From: SbD1 sp039679945 | GTDB taxonomy: Bacteria > Desulfobacterota > Syntrophobacteria > Syntrophobacterales > Syntrophobacteraceae | Direction: 5' to 3' | DNA length: 64,000 bases | NCBI GenBank assembly: GCA_039679945.1 | Contig: JBDKTY010000132.1 | Span: 39,830-103,829 of the forward strand | Shown here: positions 15,877-24,341 of the stretch, piece after piece | Layout of the letters: every line of letters begins with the position of its first letter | How positions within the stretch are numbered: position 1 is the first letter of the stretch | Notes under the pieces: model-generated | Seen by the model: only the letters and a program-made list of their open reading frames with translations | Database searches by the model: none | Told to the model about the DNA's origin: nothing | Made by a program: the position numbers and the translations under genes

Positions 15877-17169
15877 TCACAGCTCCCTGGAAATCCGTAC
15901 ATGGAAGACCGTCCCGCCCCGAGGGCCCGCCTCCACGGTGACTTCCCCCTTGTGAATCTCCACGATTTCCTTGATGATCGCCAGTCCCAATCCCGTTCCC
16001 TCGATTCCTTCCGAGCTGCTTTGCCTCTGGAACAGGTTAAAGATCGTCCCGCTCTGCCCGGCCTTGATCCCGACCCCATCATCGCTTACCGTGAAATGAT
16101 GATACTTCTCGGAGCAGTCGTAGAAGATTTCGATCCTGGAAAGCCCGTCACCGCCGTACTTCACGGCATTATCGATCAGGTTTCTGAAGACCCTGAGAAT
16201 AGAGATTTTGTCCGCGCGAACCACGGGGCACGCGGTGGGTTCAACCAGGCGAACCTGGCGAACCCGCAATCTTGCCGAGAATTCGTCACGCAGCATTTGG
16301 AAGATTTCTTCCATTTGGACGGGCTCTACCTTGAGCGGGGTCTCCTTGGTGGTGATGAACACGTTGATCGCATCGACAAGGGAGGCCACATGCTCCGAGG
16401 CTTTCATAATCTGCTCGCAGATGCCGGCCCCCTTCTCGCCCAGAAGTTGCCCGTAGTTTTTCTGCAGCAGTCTCGTGAGCCCATATATACCGATGGAAGG
16501 ACTCTTCAGGTCATGGGCAACCGAGTAGGCAAAGATCTTAAGCTTTTCCGAGCTTATGCGAAGTTCCTCGGTAACCCGTCCCCGCTCGGCGACCTCCTGC
16601 TCGAGATTCCTGTTCGCACTGGCAAGATCGGCGGTGCGCATCGCGACGCGCCTCTCGAGTTCGTCATGGGCCTTTTGGAGCACTTCCTCGGCCATCTTGC
16701 GCTCGGTTATATCCAGCGTGACCCCAACCAATCCGGCTACCTCTCCATCGGAATCCGTAAAGATTCCCTTGGTTATGATAACGTCCCGTTTTGATCCGTC
16801 CGGGTGTGTAAGCGTGGCCTCATACATCTTCTCTCCGGGGTTGGCGAAAAGCTCGGCATCATGCTGCTCGTACCGGGCGGCGATCTGGCTCGGGAATACG
16901 TCGGCTGTCGTCTTTCCGACTATTTCGTCCCTGCCCATTCCGAGGCGCCGTTCAAAAGCCTTGTTACATCCCAGATAAGTGCCGTTTCTGTTCTTATAGA
17001 AAATAGGATTCGGAATCGTATCGATAAGGGTCTGCAGAAAGCGGAGCTGATCCTGGAGGGGCTTCGCGATATTGCAGTGGTCCCTTACCATTGACTCCAG
17101 ATCTGAAATCCTGTTCCGGAGCCTTTCAAGCTCCGCTTCCAAACCTGATCCCCTTTTATCGCCATGCAT
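15877..17169 (-). CDS. Soluble PAS histidine kinase
   Basis: About 430 residues. A short coiled coil (LEAELERLRNRISDLE) leads into a PAS domain (DTIPNPIFYKNRNGTYLGCN to GLVGVTLDITERK), another coiled coil, a dimerisation box with the phospho-acceptor His in SVAHDLKSP, and an ATPase domain with RNLIDNAVKYGG, DDGVGI and GTGLGLAIIKEI. All catalytic boxes are intact. It has no transmembrane helix and so probably reads an internal signal. ATG 17169 is favoured over TTG 17190 because GGGGAG lies at the right distance. The gene downstream holds only a Fis-type helix-turn-helix fragment, so its own regulator appears lost. Confidence 0.9.
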   Translation of the reverse strand: MHGDKRGSGLEAELERLRNRISDLESMVRDHCNIAKPLQDQLRFLQTLIDTIPNPIFYKNRNGTYLGCNKAFERRLGMGRDEIVGKTTADVFPSQIAARYEQHDAELFANPGEKMYEATLTHPDGSKRDVIITKGIFTDSDGEVAGLVGVTLDITERKMAEEVLQKAHDELERRVAMRTADLASANRNLEQEVAERGRVTEELRISSEKLKIFAYSVAHDLKSPSIGIYGLTRLLQKNYGQLLGEKGAGICEQIMKASEHVASLVDAINVFITTKETPLKVEPVQMEEIFQMLRDEFSARLRVRQVRLVEPTACPVVRADKISILRVFRNLIDNAVKYGGDGLSRIEIFYDCSEKYHHFTVSDDGVGIKAGQSGTIFNLFQRQSSSEGIEGTGLGLAIIKEIVEIHKGEVTVEAGPRGGTVFHVRISREL

Positions 17170-17749
17170 CGAGACTCTCCCCGACTCCAATAGTTATCCG
17201 GCAAACCGATCAACCGAGCGAGCCTCGCCGGTTTTCGCCGTCGCACTTCCGCCGGATCTCCCCTTTGTGTCTCTTCAGAGCAAACAGCCTGCCAAACCCG
17301 AACCAGCCGCAACACGGCTTTCCAAGCGCTCCCGCGTGAGTTGTACACCATATTGCCGCCATTGGCCTGAACAGATTTGTATCGTGGGAAGGAAATAAGA
17401 TTCATTTTTGTCGGAAAAGGGCCGTCCGCCGGTTGCATCGGCCCGATTTCCAGTCTCGCGCGCAAGCGCCCGCTTTCCGCGTCACGCGGTTCCGCGCGCC
17501 TTTGGCGGGCATCCCGCGATACCATTCCGGACGCAAGCCGGGTCTACTCTGTTGAGATGGTTATAAGAAGCCGGGTCCACATTTTACGGGGATGAGGCAG
17601 GCCACACCCCGCGATGAAGACCATGAAAAAAACGCGGGCAGCACGCGCGGCAGCCGCAATCCGTCGGAGCCGGCCACTCGCAGGAGGCGGGAAAGATTCT
17701 GTCCTTCAGCGGCGAAATCCGGGAATGAAAGTCACGGGATGGAACTTGG
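17170..17749. other. Intergenic region without recognised gene
   Basis: About 580 bp between the CheX-like gene and the PAS kinase, both on the minus strand. It is GC-rich with several open but unconvincing frames. I see no RNA gene, terminator or strong promoter. Confidence 0.3.
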
Positions 17750-18214
17750 TCATGGACCGCTCAGTGCAACTTCGATTATGAAGGTGCCTTTGCTTGTTTC
17801 GAATGGAATTGCCAGGCGCGGTCCCTTCGCGAGGTGCGTAATGGGATGGCTTTTGCCCGATAGAATTTTTGGTATTCCGGCCTGGAGATTGATTCCATCC
17901 TCGGCAAGACGCCTTCTGGCATCCCCGCAGATCATATTCGTCAACTCTCCCACCGCATCTTTTACTTCGTCATTCAACTGCGAAAAAGTCTCGCCCAGGA
18001 GTTGCGAAGCCACACCGGTAATACAGGACTCGGTAAAGACCAGCGCCATTGATCCTTGTGCCTCGCCCGTAATACTGATAATCGCCGAGACGTCGCCCAT
18101 GGCGATATCATCTTTTTTTAAAAACGGCTTACCCGGTTTGGCGTCAAGGCCGGCCATCGTCTTCAGCACATGCATGGCGGCGGCAAGAAAAGGGTTGATC
18201 ACTTTAACGTTCAT
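17750..18214 (-). CDS. CheX/CheC-like chemotaxis phosphatase domain protein
   Basis: About 154 residues. The pattern matches CheX-family proteins: a first helix (VINPFLAAAMHVLKTMAG), the strand VSAIISITGEAQGSMALVFT, and the helix DAVGELTNMICGDARRRL. That helix carries the E-x-x-N phosphatase motif (ELTN) used to dephosphorylate receivers such as CheY, and a C-terminal strand pair follows. ATG 18214 starts exactly at the family N-terminus; the frame continues upstream to 18349 but without family features. No other chemotaxis genes are adjacent. It may act on one of the many receiver proteins encoded in this window. Confidence 0.82.
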   Translation of the reverse strand: MNVKVINPFLAAAMHVLKTMAGLDAKPGKPFLKKDDIAMGDVSAIISITGEAQGSMALVFTESCITGVASQLLGETFSQLNDEVKDAVGELTNMICGDARRRLAEDGINLQAGIPKILSGKSHPITHLAKGPRLAIPFETSKGTFIIEVALSGP

Positions 18215-18712
18215 CAGACGTACCCTATTGCAAACCCGGGGCAGGTCCAGCGTGGCTGTTCCCGGGTTTTTGGCGATTATAAGCCGGAGCCATGAGGTCG
18301 TTTGACCAGGATCGGTATAGCGACTATCGCCACGGGGCCGATGCTTCAATCCTGGTTGAGGAAGAAAAATGGCTGCCGGCCAGGAATTGCATATCCGCTA
18401 TATTTCACGCCGCCAATGCGGCGACAGGCGCGGGAAACAGATCAAGCAATACGCAACCCCGCTTCTTTTCCGGTTTTGGCAAAATTCCGCGGTTGCCCCT
18501 CGATAAAGTCCGCTCCGCGGTATTCGAGGCGGACTTTCCCGTGCACGGGCGCCTCTTGTGAACAGTTTTTTTAGCAGTATCAGGTGGTTATATTGTTTAC
18601 GGGCTCCCCCCCCGTCATTCCGGAGAGAGCCGGAAGCAGCACTTACACATTGCACAAGTTGAATATCATAATTCCCTAAAGCATCTCAGTCAATCATAGT
18701 CTGGCGATACGT
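18215..18712. other. Intergenic region with REP-like palindrome
   Basis: Nearly 500 bp between the CheX-like and cysteine desulfurase genes. It contains a REP-like sequence at 18611-18632 (gtcattccggagagagccgg), related to those at 3762 and 43842. No gene was supported. Confidence 0.35.
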
Positions 18713-19855
18713 TCAATACGGCCCGGTCCGAATCTTGCCGACTGCCCGCGTCACCCGTTCCACGGCACGGTCGATATCCTCCGGGACCGTATAGCGTCCG
18801 ACCGAAAACCGTATGGTTCCCATTGCGTATTCGACAGGGACATGCATTGCCTTCAGTACTGAGGAAATATCCATGTGGTCGCTGTGGCAGGCCGCTCCGG
18901 CGGAGACCGCGACATCCGTTAGTGCCGAGATAAGGCTGTTTGCAGCCATTGCCCTGAAGCTGATGCTGGAGGTATTCGGAAGTCTGGCGGAAGGGTGGCC
19001 GTTGATCCTGATATCTGGGAATTTGGCCATGAGACCGGCTTCGAGCCGATCCCGCATGATTTGCATGTGTTGCCGATACGTTCTTAAATTGCCGTGGATA
19101 ATCTGGCAAGCCTCGCCGAGCCCCACAATATGAATGGTATTTTCAGTGCCCGCCCGCAGGTTCATCTCATGGTTTGCCCCGTGGATAAGCTTTTCCAATT
19201 GCGTACCGGAGCGGATATAAAGGGCCCCTATACCCTTTGGGGCATAAAGTTTATGCCCGGCAACAGACAGGAGGTCAACTCCCAGTTCTTCCACATTGAC
19301 GGGGATTTTGCCGATGGACTGCGCCGCATCCGTATGGAACAGCACACCGCGATGATGAACGATTTCAGCGATTTCCCCAATGGGCTCGACAGTCCCCACC
19401 TCGTTGTTCGCGTGCATGATGGAAACGAGAATAGTCTTGGGCGTAATTGCCCGTTCGACCTGTTCGGGATCGACAATCCCGTGTTCGTCGACCGGAAGAT
19501 ACGTTATCCGGAATCCCTTATCCGCCAGGAACCGGCACACTTCCAGGACCGCCGGATGTTCGATGGTTGAAGTGATTATGTGGTCGCCCCGGGAAGCGGC
19601 GGCAAACGCCGCCCCCTTGATGGCATAATTGTTCGACTCGCTTCCACCACTTGTGAACACGATCTCTTCAGCACGACAGCCGAGCATTTCAGCGACCCGG
19701 CGGCGCGAATGTTCAACAGCCTCCCGGGCGATCGCCCCAAACACATGCGAACTCGAAGGATTCCCGAAATGCTCATGAATAAAGGGCAGCATCGCCTCCG
19801 CCACCATGGAGTCGATCGGAGTAGTGGCATTATAGTCCAGATAAATGGGCTTCAT
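18713..19855 (-). CDS. Cysteine desulfurase, NifS/IscS family
   Basis: A 380-residue PLP enzyme starting KPIYLDYNATTPIDSMVAEA. The PLP lysine is in SVAGHKLYAPKGIGAL and the persulfide-forming cysteine in SAGAACHSDHMDISSVLKAM, with ACHSD as in NifS-like members. It would release sulfur from cysteine as a protein persulfide. It is the last gene of the minus-strand Mo-hydroxylase unit, 66 bp after the NTP transferase fusion, with GGAGGAG before the ATG. In Rhodobacter capsulatus, XdhC works with the desulfurase NifS4 to sulfurate the Mo cofactor, so a dedicated role in making the sulfido ligand of Mop is the best inference. No scaffold gene (iscU) is adjacent. Confidence 0.93.
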   Translation of the reverse strand: MKPIYLDYNATTPIDSMVAEAMLPFIHEHFGNPSSSHVFGAIAREAVEHSRRRVAEMLGCRAEEIVFTSGGSESNNYAIKGAAFAAASRGDHIITSTIEHPAVLEVCRFLADKGFRITYLPVDEHGIVDPEQVERAITPKTILVSIMHANNEVGTVEPIGEIAEIVHHRGVLFHTDAAQSIGKIPVNVEELGVDLLSVAGHKLYAPKGIGALYIRSGTQLEKLIHGANHEMNLRAGTENTIHIVGLGEACQIIHGNLRTYRQHMQIMRDRLEAGLMAKFPDIRINGHPSARLPNTSSISFRAMAANSLISALTDVAVSAGAACHSDHMDISSVLKAMHVPVEYAMGTIRFSVGRYTVPEDIDRAVERVTRAVGKIRTGPY

Positions 19856-19921
19856 TGTCTATCTCCTCCAACGATGGTCACTTCGGACATGAAAGCACCT
19901 CGCGACTGAAGAGGCCGGGAG

Positions 19922-21700
19922 TCAGTTGAATTTCTTACAGGACCACTCAGCGCCGCTTATCATCTTCACCATAAAGCATGAACCATCCGGGTCAATCGGT
20001 TCATCGGTCTGGAAGAGATTTACACACCCATAATCCTGGGGAAGGTCGAGCAGCCTTTCAAGCGAGAGTCCCAGTGCCTGGCACAGGATAATGCGGTTTA
20101 CGCCCGCATGCCCCACGATGGCGATGTTACCGCGGGTCGCGTGCAGTATGCCGAAGAGGGCCGGCACGACCCGCATCGCGACGTCGAGGAAGTTCTCTCC
20201 GCCGGGGGGGCGGAAGTGAACCATGTCCCGGCCGCGCTGTTCAAACTGTTCGGGAGAGCCCTCGCGCACGGCCTCAAAGGAAAGTCCATCCCATCCGCCC
20301 AGGCTGATTTCTCTTAAATCCGCGCGAGGTATGGGTGCGACCAGGTGAGGTTCGGCAATGATCCGGGCCGTCTCGGCCGATCGAAGGAGGTCGCTGCAGT
20401 ATATGGCGGAAAGCGGCACATGGCGCAGTTCCTCTCTGAGCGCCTCCGCCTGTCCGACACCTTCGGGACTAAGCGGCAAGTCCACCTGCCCGATGAAGTG
20501 CTTTCCCGGGCCGGAAGGCCGGACCGCCCCGTGCCGCAAAAGGTAGATTTCTCTTTTTCCCTGGAAAGAGGCGGCATGAATCCCTCTTCCATGCCTCTCG
20601 ATGATATACTCCACGGAAATCCCCAGGACGTTTTTCACCTGTTCGCTTATCGAGCGGGCTTTGTTCAACCGCCCCGTGATCTTCTCAGACATCCAGGGAT
20701 GACGTTCAAATGCCTCGCCGAACCGCTCATCGAGAGAAACCAGCTTGTCTTTCCGCGCGTATTTATCGGCCAGGTGCACCAGTCCGGCTTCACTCAGAGG
20801 CTGGACTGAACAATCCAGGTCCGTGTGATTCTCCACGATTTTCGCCACGCTTTCATAACCCAGTTCGCGCAGCATTCGTGCTCCGGCTTCGGCATGCCGG
20901 GGCTGCCCTTTGGCGAGATCATGCAGAAGTCCGCCGGCTACCGCCAGCCCGGGGTTCAGGTTCAGCCCCATCCGGTTGAGATAAACCGCCAGTATCCGTG
21001 CAAGCTCGGCAACCATCCGGCAGTGCGCCGTCACCTCTTCGGGAACGCCGTGCCGGAGCCAGAGAGCCCGGCATTCCGCCTCCGTGGGAATGCCTTCCCC
21101 ACCGCAGTAAGCCCGCAGCTCCCGATAACCGTCCGGAGTGTCGAAATCCATTAAGGTACCCTGGTCCGGCACATCCACATCCATGGCGGCATCCTCATGT
21201 TCGCTCAAAAAAGGCCGAAAGCCTCCCGGCGCATCCGGGTCGAGCGCGAGGACGGAAATGGCGGTGGATATGAGAGGCGGATGGCCGCGGCGGCCAAGGA
21301 ATCGGGGGTATATTATCGCGCAGGGATGGTCCTGATAGGCCTGAACAAGAGTTTTTATTGACAGCGCCTTGACCGCCGGCATGTCCACCGGCAGCAGAAA
21401 AAAGGCCACGACTTCCTTTTCCAGGCTCTTCACCCCCGCAAGAATGGAGGACAGCATTCCACGGTCATAATCGGGATTGAAAACCTCCCTCACACCCAGC
21501 TTCGCCAGAACGGGCGCAAGCGAGTCAGCCTGGTAGCCTGTCACAACCCTGATATCCTCGATGCCCGCCTCGCGAAAACGGGATACCGCCATATCGATCG
21601 CGGTGGAGCGCCCGACCGGCAGCAGGGGCTTGAATGTCCCCATCCGCGATGAATAGCCGGCGGCCAGAATGAGAGCCGCGATTCTTCCCACCGTTTTCAT
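19922..21700 (-). CDS. NTP transferase-HD-histidine phosphatase fusion (DVU_1551-like)
   Basis: A 592-residue three-domain protein. Residues 1-200 are a MobA/MocA-like nucleotidyltransferase (AALILAAGYSSRMGTFKPLL), likely cytidylyl transfer to molybdopterin. Residues 215-345 are an HD domain with H260-D261 in GGLLHDLAKGQPRHAEAG. Residues 383-590 are a phosphoglycerate-mutase-like histidine phosphatase (IYLLRHGAVRP). The start ATG overlaps the xdhC-like stop as ATGA, so translation is coupled. Mop enzymes of this family carry the cytosine dinucleotide form of the cofactor, which fits a MocA role for the first domain. The substrates of the HD and phosphatase domains are unknown; they may hydrolyse a phosphorylated intermediate. 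I recall the D. vulgaris neighbour DVU_1551 as the type for this transferase. Confidence 0.85.
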   Translation of the reverse strand: MKTVGRIAALILAAGYSSRMGTFKPLLPVGRSTAIDMAVSRFREAGIEDIRVVTGYQADSLAPVLAKLGVREVFNPDYDRGMLSSILAGVKSLEKEVVAFFLLPVDMPAVKALSIKTLVQAYQDHPCAIIYPRFLGRRGHPPLISTAISVLALDPDAPGGFRPFLSEHEDAAMDVDVPDQGTLMDFDTPDGYRELRAYCGGEGIPTEAECRALWLRHGVPEEVTAHCRMVAELARILAVYLNRMGLNLNPGLAVAGGLLHDLAKGQPRHAEAGARMLRELGYESVAKIVENHTDLDCSVQPLSEAGLVHLADKYARKDKLVSLDERFGEAFERHPWMSEKITGRLNKARSISEQVKNVLGISVEYIIERHGRGIHAASFQGKREIYLLRHGAVRPSGPGKHFIGQVDLPLSPEGVGQAEALREELRHVPLSAIYCSDLLRSAETARIIAEPHLVAPIPRADLREISLGGWDGLSFEAVREGSPEQFEQRGRDMVHFRPPGGENFLDVAMRVVPALFGILHATRGNIAIVGHAGVNRIILCQALGLSLERLLDLPQDYGCVNLFQTDEPIDPDGSCFMVKMISGAEWSCKKFN

Positions 21701-22746
21701 CTGTTCTTTTCGGCCCGTACCTGGATCATCTCGGCCAGGATGCTGACGGCAATCTCCTCGGGTGTTTCCGCCCCGATCGCCAGCCCGACGGGCGAATGCA
21801 CGCGCGCGAATGCATCCTCGCCAAACTCTCCCGTTTCAGCGAGTGCCTGGTAAATGATATCCCGTTTTCTCCTGCTCCCGATCATACCGATGTACCCGGC
21901 CTTCGTTCTCAAAGACTGGCTGAGCACGGTCTTGTCGTGAGCGTGCCCTCGGGTCACAATCACGATATAGCTGTCCTCATCCAGGGCAAATCCCGCCAGC
22001 GCATCCTCAAAAGTCCTCAGCACGACAACCTCATCAGCCGAAGCCATCCTTTCTCTGCTGGCGAATTCCTCCCGGTCATCGAGGACAACCGTTTTGAAGT
22101 CGACCAGCGGTGTCATGCGCGCCAGGGCCTGCCCCACATGGCCGGCCCCGAAAATGAAAGCGGTGCCGCGGTTGAACAGCGCTTCGATATAATACCGGCT
22201 ACCCTCGAAATGGAGATATCCGTGCCTTTCTCCAAAAAGAGACTGGAGAAATCTCTTTCCATCCGGGAGAAGGTGCTCGTCGGCGCCCACAACCGAACCG
22301 TCGGCTCTCAGGAGCCACTGCGGCAGGATCGGACTGGAGCCGTCTTTCGACGGAGCCCTGGTGACCAGCCATGCCCTTCTATTCACGGCCGATGAAAAGA
22401 AGATCTCCTCGTAAAGGTCCCGGTGGGTCCGAACCGAAGCATCCATGAATTGCAGGAGTATCCTCACGTTACCCCCGCAGATCATCCCCATCTGCCCGGC
22501 ATCATTCGCCGTGAGGTTGAATTCCTTGACGGTCGCGCACCTGTCGGCAAAAACCTCTTCGGACATCCGCCGCACCTGGGCCTCGACGATACCTCCTCCG
22601 ACCGTTCCGCGGATACTTCCATCGGAGCGCACGATCATTCTCGCCCCGGTGGATCGCGGGGCCGAACCCGCGCGCATTAGAACGGTTGCGAGCACGAAGC
22701 TTTCACCCGACTCCAGCAGATTCACTATGCCACTAAATATATTCAT
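21697..22746 (-). CDS. XdhC/CoxI-family Mo-cofactor maturation protein
   Basis: About 349 residues. The N-terminal XdhC region has RAGSAPRSTGARMIVRSDGS and GGGIVEAQVRR, and MICGGNVRILLQFM with the conserved CGG. The C-terminal Rossmann domain begins AFIFGAGHVGQALARMTPLV and ends GLAIGAETPEEIAVSILAEM. XdhC proteins bind sulfurated Mo cofactor and insert it into xanthine-dehydrogenase-type hydroxylases such as the Mop encoded upstream. ATG 22746 is chosen because the family begins there; the open frame runs further upstream inside the neighbouring ligase gene. It begins 4 bp after the ligase stop and ends in an ATGA overlap with the transferase fusion. Confidence 0.92.
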   Translation of the reverse strand: MNIFSGIVNLLESGESFVLATVLMRAGSAPRSTGARMIVRSDGSIRGTVGGGIVEAQVRRMSEEVFADRCATVKEFNLTANDAGQMGMICGGNVRILLQFMDASVRTHRDLYEEIFFSSAVNRRAWLVTRAPSKDGSSPILPQWLLRADGSVVGADEHLLPDGKRFLQSLFGERHGYLHFEGSRYYIEALFNRGTAFIFGAGHVGQALARMTPLVDFKTVVLDDREEFASRERMASADEVVVLRTFEDALAGFALDEDSYIVIVTRGHAHDKTVLSQSLRTKAGYIGMIGSRRKRDIIYQALAETGEFGEDAFARVHSPVGLAIGAETPEEIAVSILAEMIQVRAEKNR

Positions 22747-22750
22747 TATT

Positions 22751-24106
22751 TCATGATCTCCCGTCGATGATTGCTCTTTTGGCGGCGCTTCCGACCGGGC
22801 GCCCCACCCCCGGATCGACATCGGCGCCGACGTCCAGAACTCCCAGGCGTCTTGCGGATAATACCGCCGGGATGGTGTCGAGTGCATCCAAAACCGCGCG
22901 TTCAACCCCACCGGCTGCTGTTTCTGACGTTCTTACCCGAATTTGCAGGCAATCGCCGTGTCCCCCGGCCCCGATAACCGCCGTGAAATCGAGCAACCCT
23001 TCTATCGCGAAGAGGGCTTCATCCACATCCGCCATGTTCAGTACGAGGCCATTCGCGAGAGCGATGTCCCCATCCGCGCGGCGCCTGATCCGTGCCATGG
23101 TCTTGAGGACGGTTCCGCATTGACAGGGCTCGGGCACAAAACGGCTGATGTCCCCGGTTCGGTACCGGATAAGAGGCATCCCCCCGCGTGTCAGGGTCGT
23201 AAACACTATCTCACCCCACTCGCCGGGCCGCACGGGTTCCCCGGTTTGCGGGGCGACGATTTCGAAGTACAGGTCGGCTTCCCTCAAGTGGTATCCGGAC
23301 CGGGCATCGCATTCCACTCCTCCGCCGTATCCCATCTCCGTCATGCCGTAGTGAGTATATACACCACAATTCCATTTGCTCACGAGCCTTCTGGAGAGGG
23401 AATCGGGAACGTAATCGGCGCTGAGCAGGACATTGCCCGGGGAATACGTTCCGCCGGCTTCCGCCAACCCGAGGACGTGCACCGGGAGCCCCACCAGGGT
23501 GTTTATTCCTTCCTTCTCCATCACGCTGACCGCACGGGCCGCATTCTCAACAAAACCATGCCGTATGCCGGCGACGCCGGCCCGCTCAAGCCCGAGCGCC
23601 AGCAGGTCCCCAACACTGCCCGGACGCTCACCCGGCAACAGGATAAGCACTCGGTCTCCAGGGTCCGAGAGGGTCGTCATTCCGTGGTGGAAGAAGTCGA
23701 TCGTCAGTTCCTGATCTTCCCGAGTGAAAAACACGCGCTTCGGGTTCCCGGTCGTACCGGAGGTCTGAAGAGTCACAACCCGGTCGATTTCGCCCTGGCT
23801 GACGCACAGGAACCGGAGAGGAGCTTCCCGGATGTCGTCCGGGGTTGTGAAAGGCAAGCGGCTCAGGTCTTCAAGACGCGCCGGGGCGCCCTCCGGTATT
23901 CCCGCAAGATGCTCCCTGTAGAAAGGACCTCGGGCACGTGCCCATGCGATTGTCTCCCTCAGTTTTCGAAGTTGATACGAATGGATTGCCTCCCTGGTCA
24001 GCCGCGCACCGCCGGTCTCACGGCTCCCGGCAGCTTCCTGACGGCAGGCTGGAAAGCCTGCCCCACATTTGGAGGCGATCCATTGTTCGAGCGGAGTGAT
24101 TCTCAT
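22751..24106 (-). CDS. AMP-dependent CoA ligase, phenylacetate-CoA ligase-like (DVU_1553-like)
   Basis: A 451-residue adenylate-forming enzyme. The P-loop-like motif TSGTTGNPKRVFF, HYGMTEMGYGGGVECDA, GEIVFTTLTRGGMPLIRYRT and GDISRF place it with PaaK-type ligases that make acyl-CoA through acyl-adenylate. The substrate is unknown; the Mop context suggests an acid from aldehyde oxidation. Residues about 14-34 (CGAGFPACRQEAAGSRETGG) interrupt the expected N-terminus. Their DNA contains the palindrome ggcaggctggaaagcctgcc, found elsewhere between genes, so this looks like a repeat inserted in frame. ATG 24106 is chosen; an upstream TTG at 24136 adds ten non-family residues. Confidence 0.87.
   Translation of the reverse strand: MRITPLEQWIASKCGAGFPACRQEAAGSRETGGARLTREAIHSYQLRKLRETIAWARARGPFYREHLAGIPEGAPARLEDLSRLPFTTPDDIREAPLRFLCVSQGEIDRVVTLQTSGTTGNPKRVFFTREDQELTIDFFHHGMTTLSDPGDRVLILLPGERPGSVGDLLALGLERAGVAGIRHGFVENAARAVSVMEKEGINTLVGLPVHVLGLAEAGGTYSPGNVLLSADYVPDSLSRRLVSKWNCGVYTHYGMTEMGYGGGVECDARSGYHLREADLYFEIVAPQTGEPVRPGEWGEIVFTTLTRGGMPLIRYRTGDISRFVPEPCQCGTVLKTMARIRRRADGDIALANGLVLNMADVDEALFAIEGLLDFTAVIGAGGHGDCLQIRVRTSETAAGGVERAVLDALDTIPAVLSARRLGVLDVGADVDPGVGRPVGSAAKRAIIDGRS
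24043..24062. repeat. GCAGGCT palindrome inside the CoA ligase coding sequence
   Basis: The 20-bp palindrome ggcaggctggaaagcctgcc, followed by ccac, lies within codons 15-22 of the ligase. The same type of palindrome occurs between genes at 33590-33619, 49379-49402 and 52863-52889. In-frame it encodes AGFPACRQ on the minus strand. Confidence 0.65.
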
Positions 24107-24157
24107 GCCGTCACCATTTGGAGGACCACTTCTCAATACGCCACTAATATGAATTTG

Positions 24158-24298
24158 CGCCCAGGATGTTGCTTTTCAAACTCAAAAGAGCGGGGTCATG
24201 ATTCCCCCGCCCGTCACGAGGCCCCGCGGCAACACCTTACTGAGCCGTGAAGCGGCGATGAGGGCGTGGGGGGCGAAGCTCCCATGCTCTCAAAAAAC
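24158..24298 (-). repeat. Dispersed intergenic repeat, copy 1 (minus orientation)
   Basis: Read on the minus strand it runs from a Cys-poor GC block (cgccgcttcacggctcag) through gcctcgtgacgggcggggg to ttttgagtttgaaaagcaac. It matches the copies at 29834, 39964 and 47375. It lies between the radical SAM and ligase genes and carries the family hairpin at 24190-24210. Confidence 0.65.
24185..24210 (-). terminator. Terminator-like hairpin within the Mop gene unit
   Basis: On the minus strand, gcgggggaatcatgaccccgc followed by tcTTTTg, part of the dispersed repeat. The stem is imperfect in this copy. Facing the direction of the operon, it could reduce expression of the ligase, XdhC, transferase and desulfurase genes downstream. 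Confidence 0.45.
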
Positions 24299-24341
24299 TC
24301 TCCTCCACCGCGCGGACTAACTCAGGCCCCCGGCCACACGC

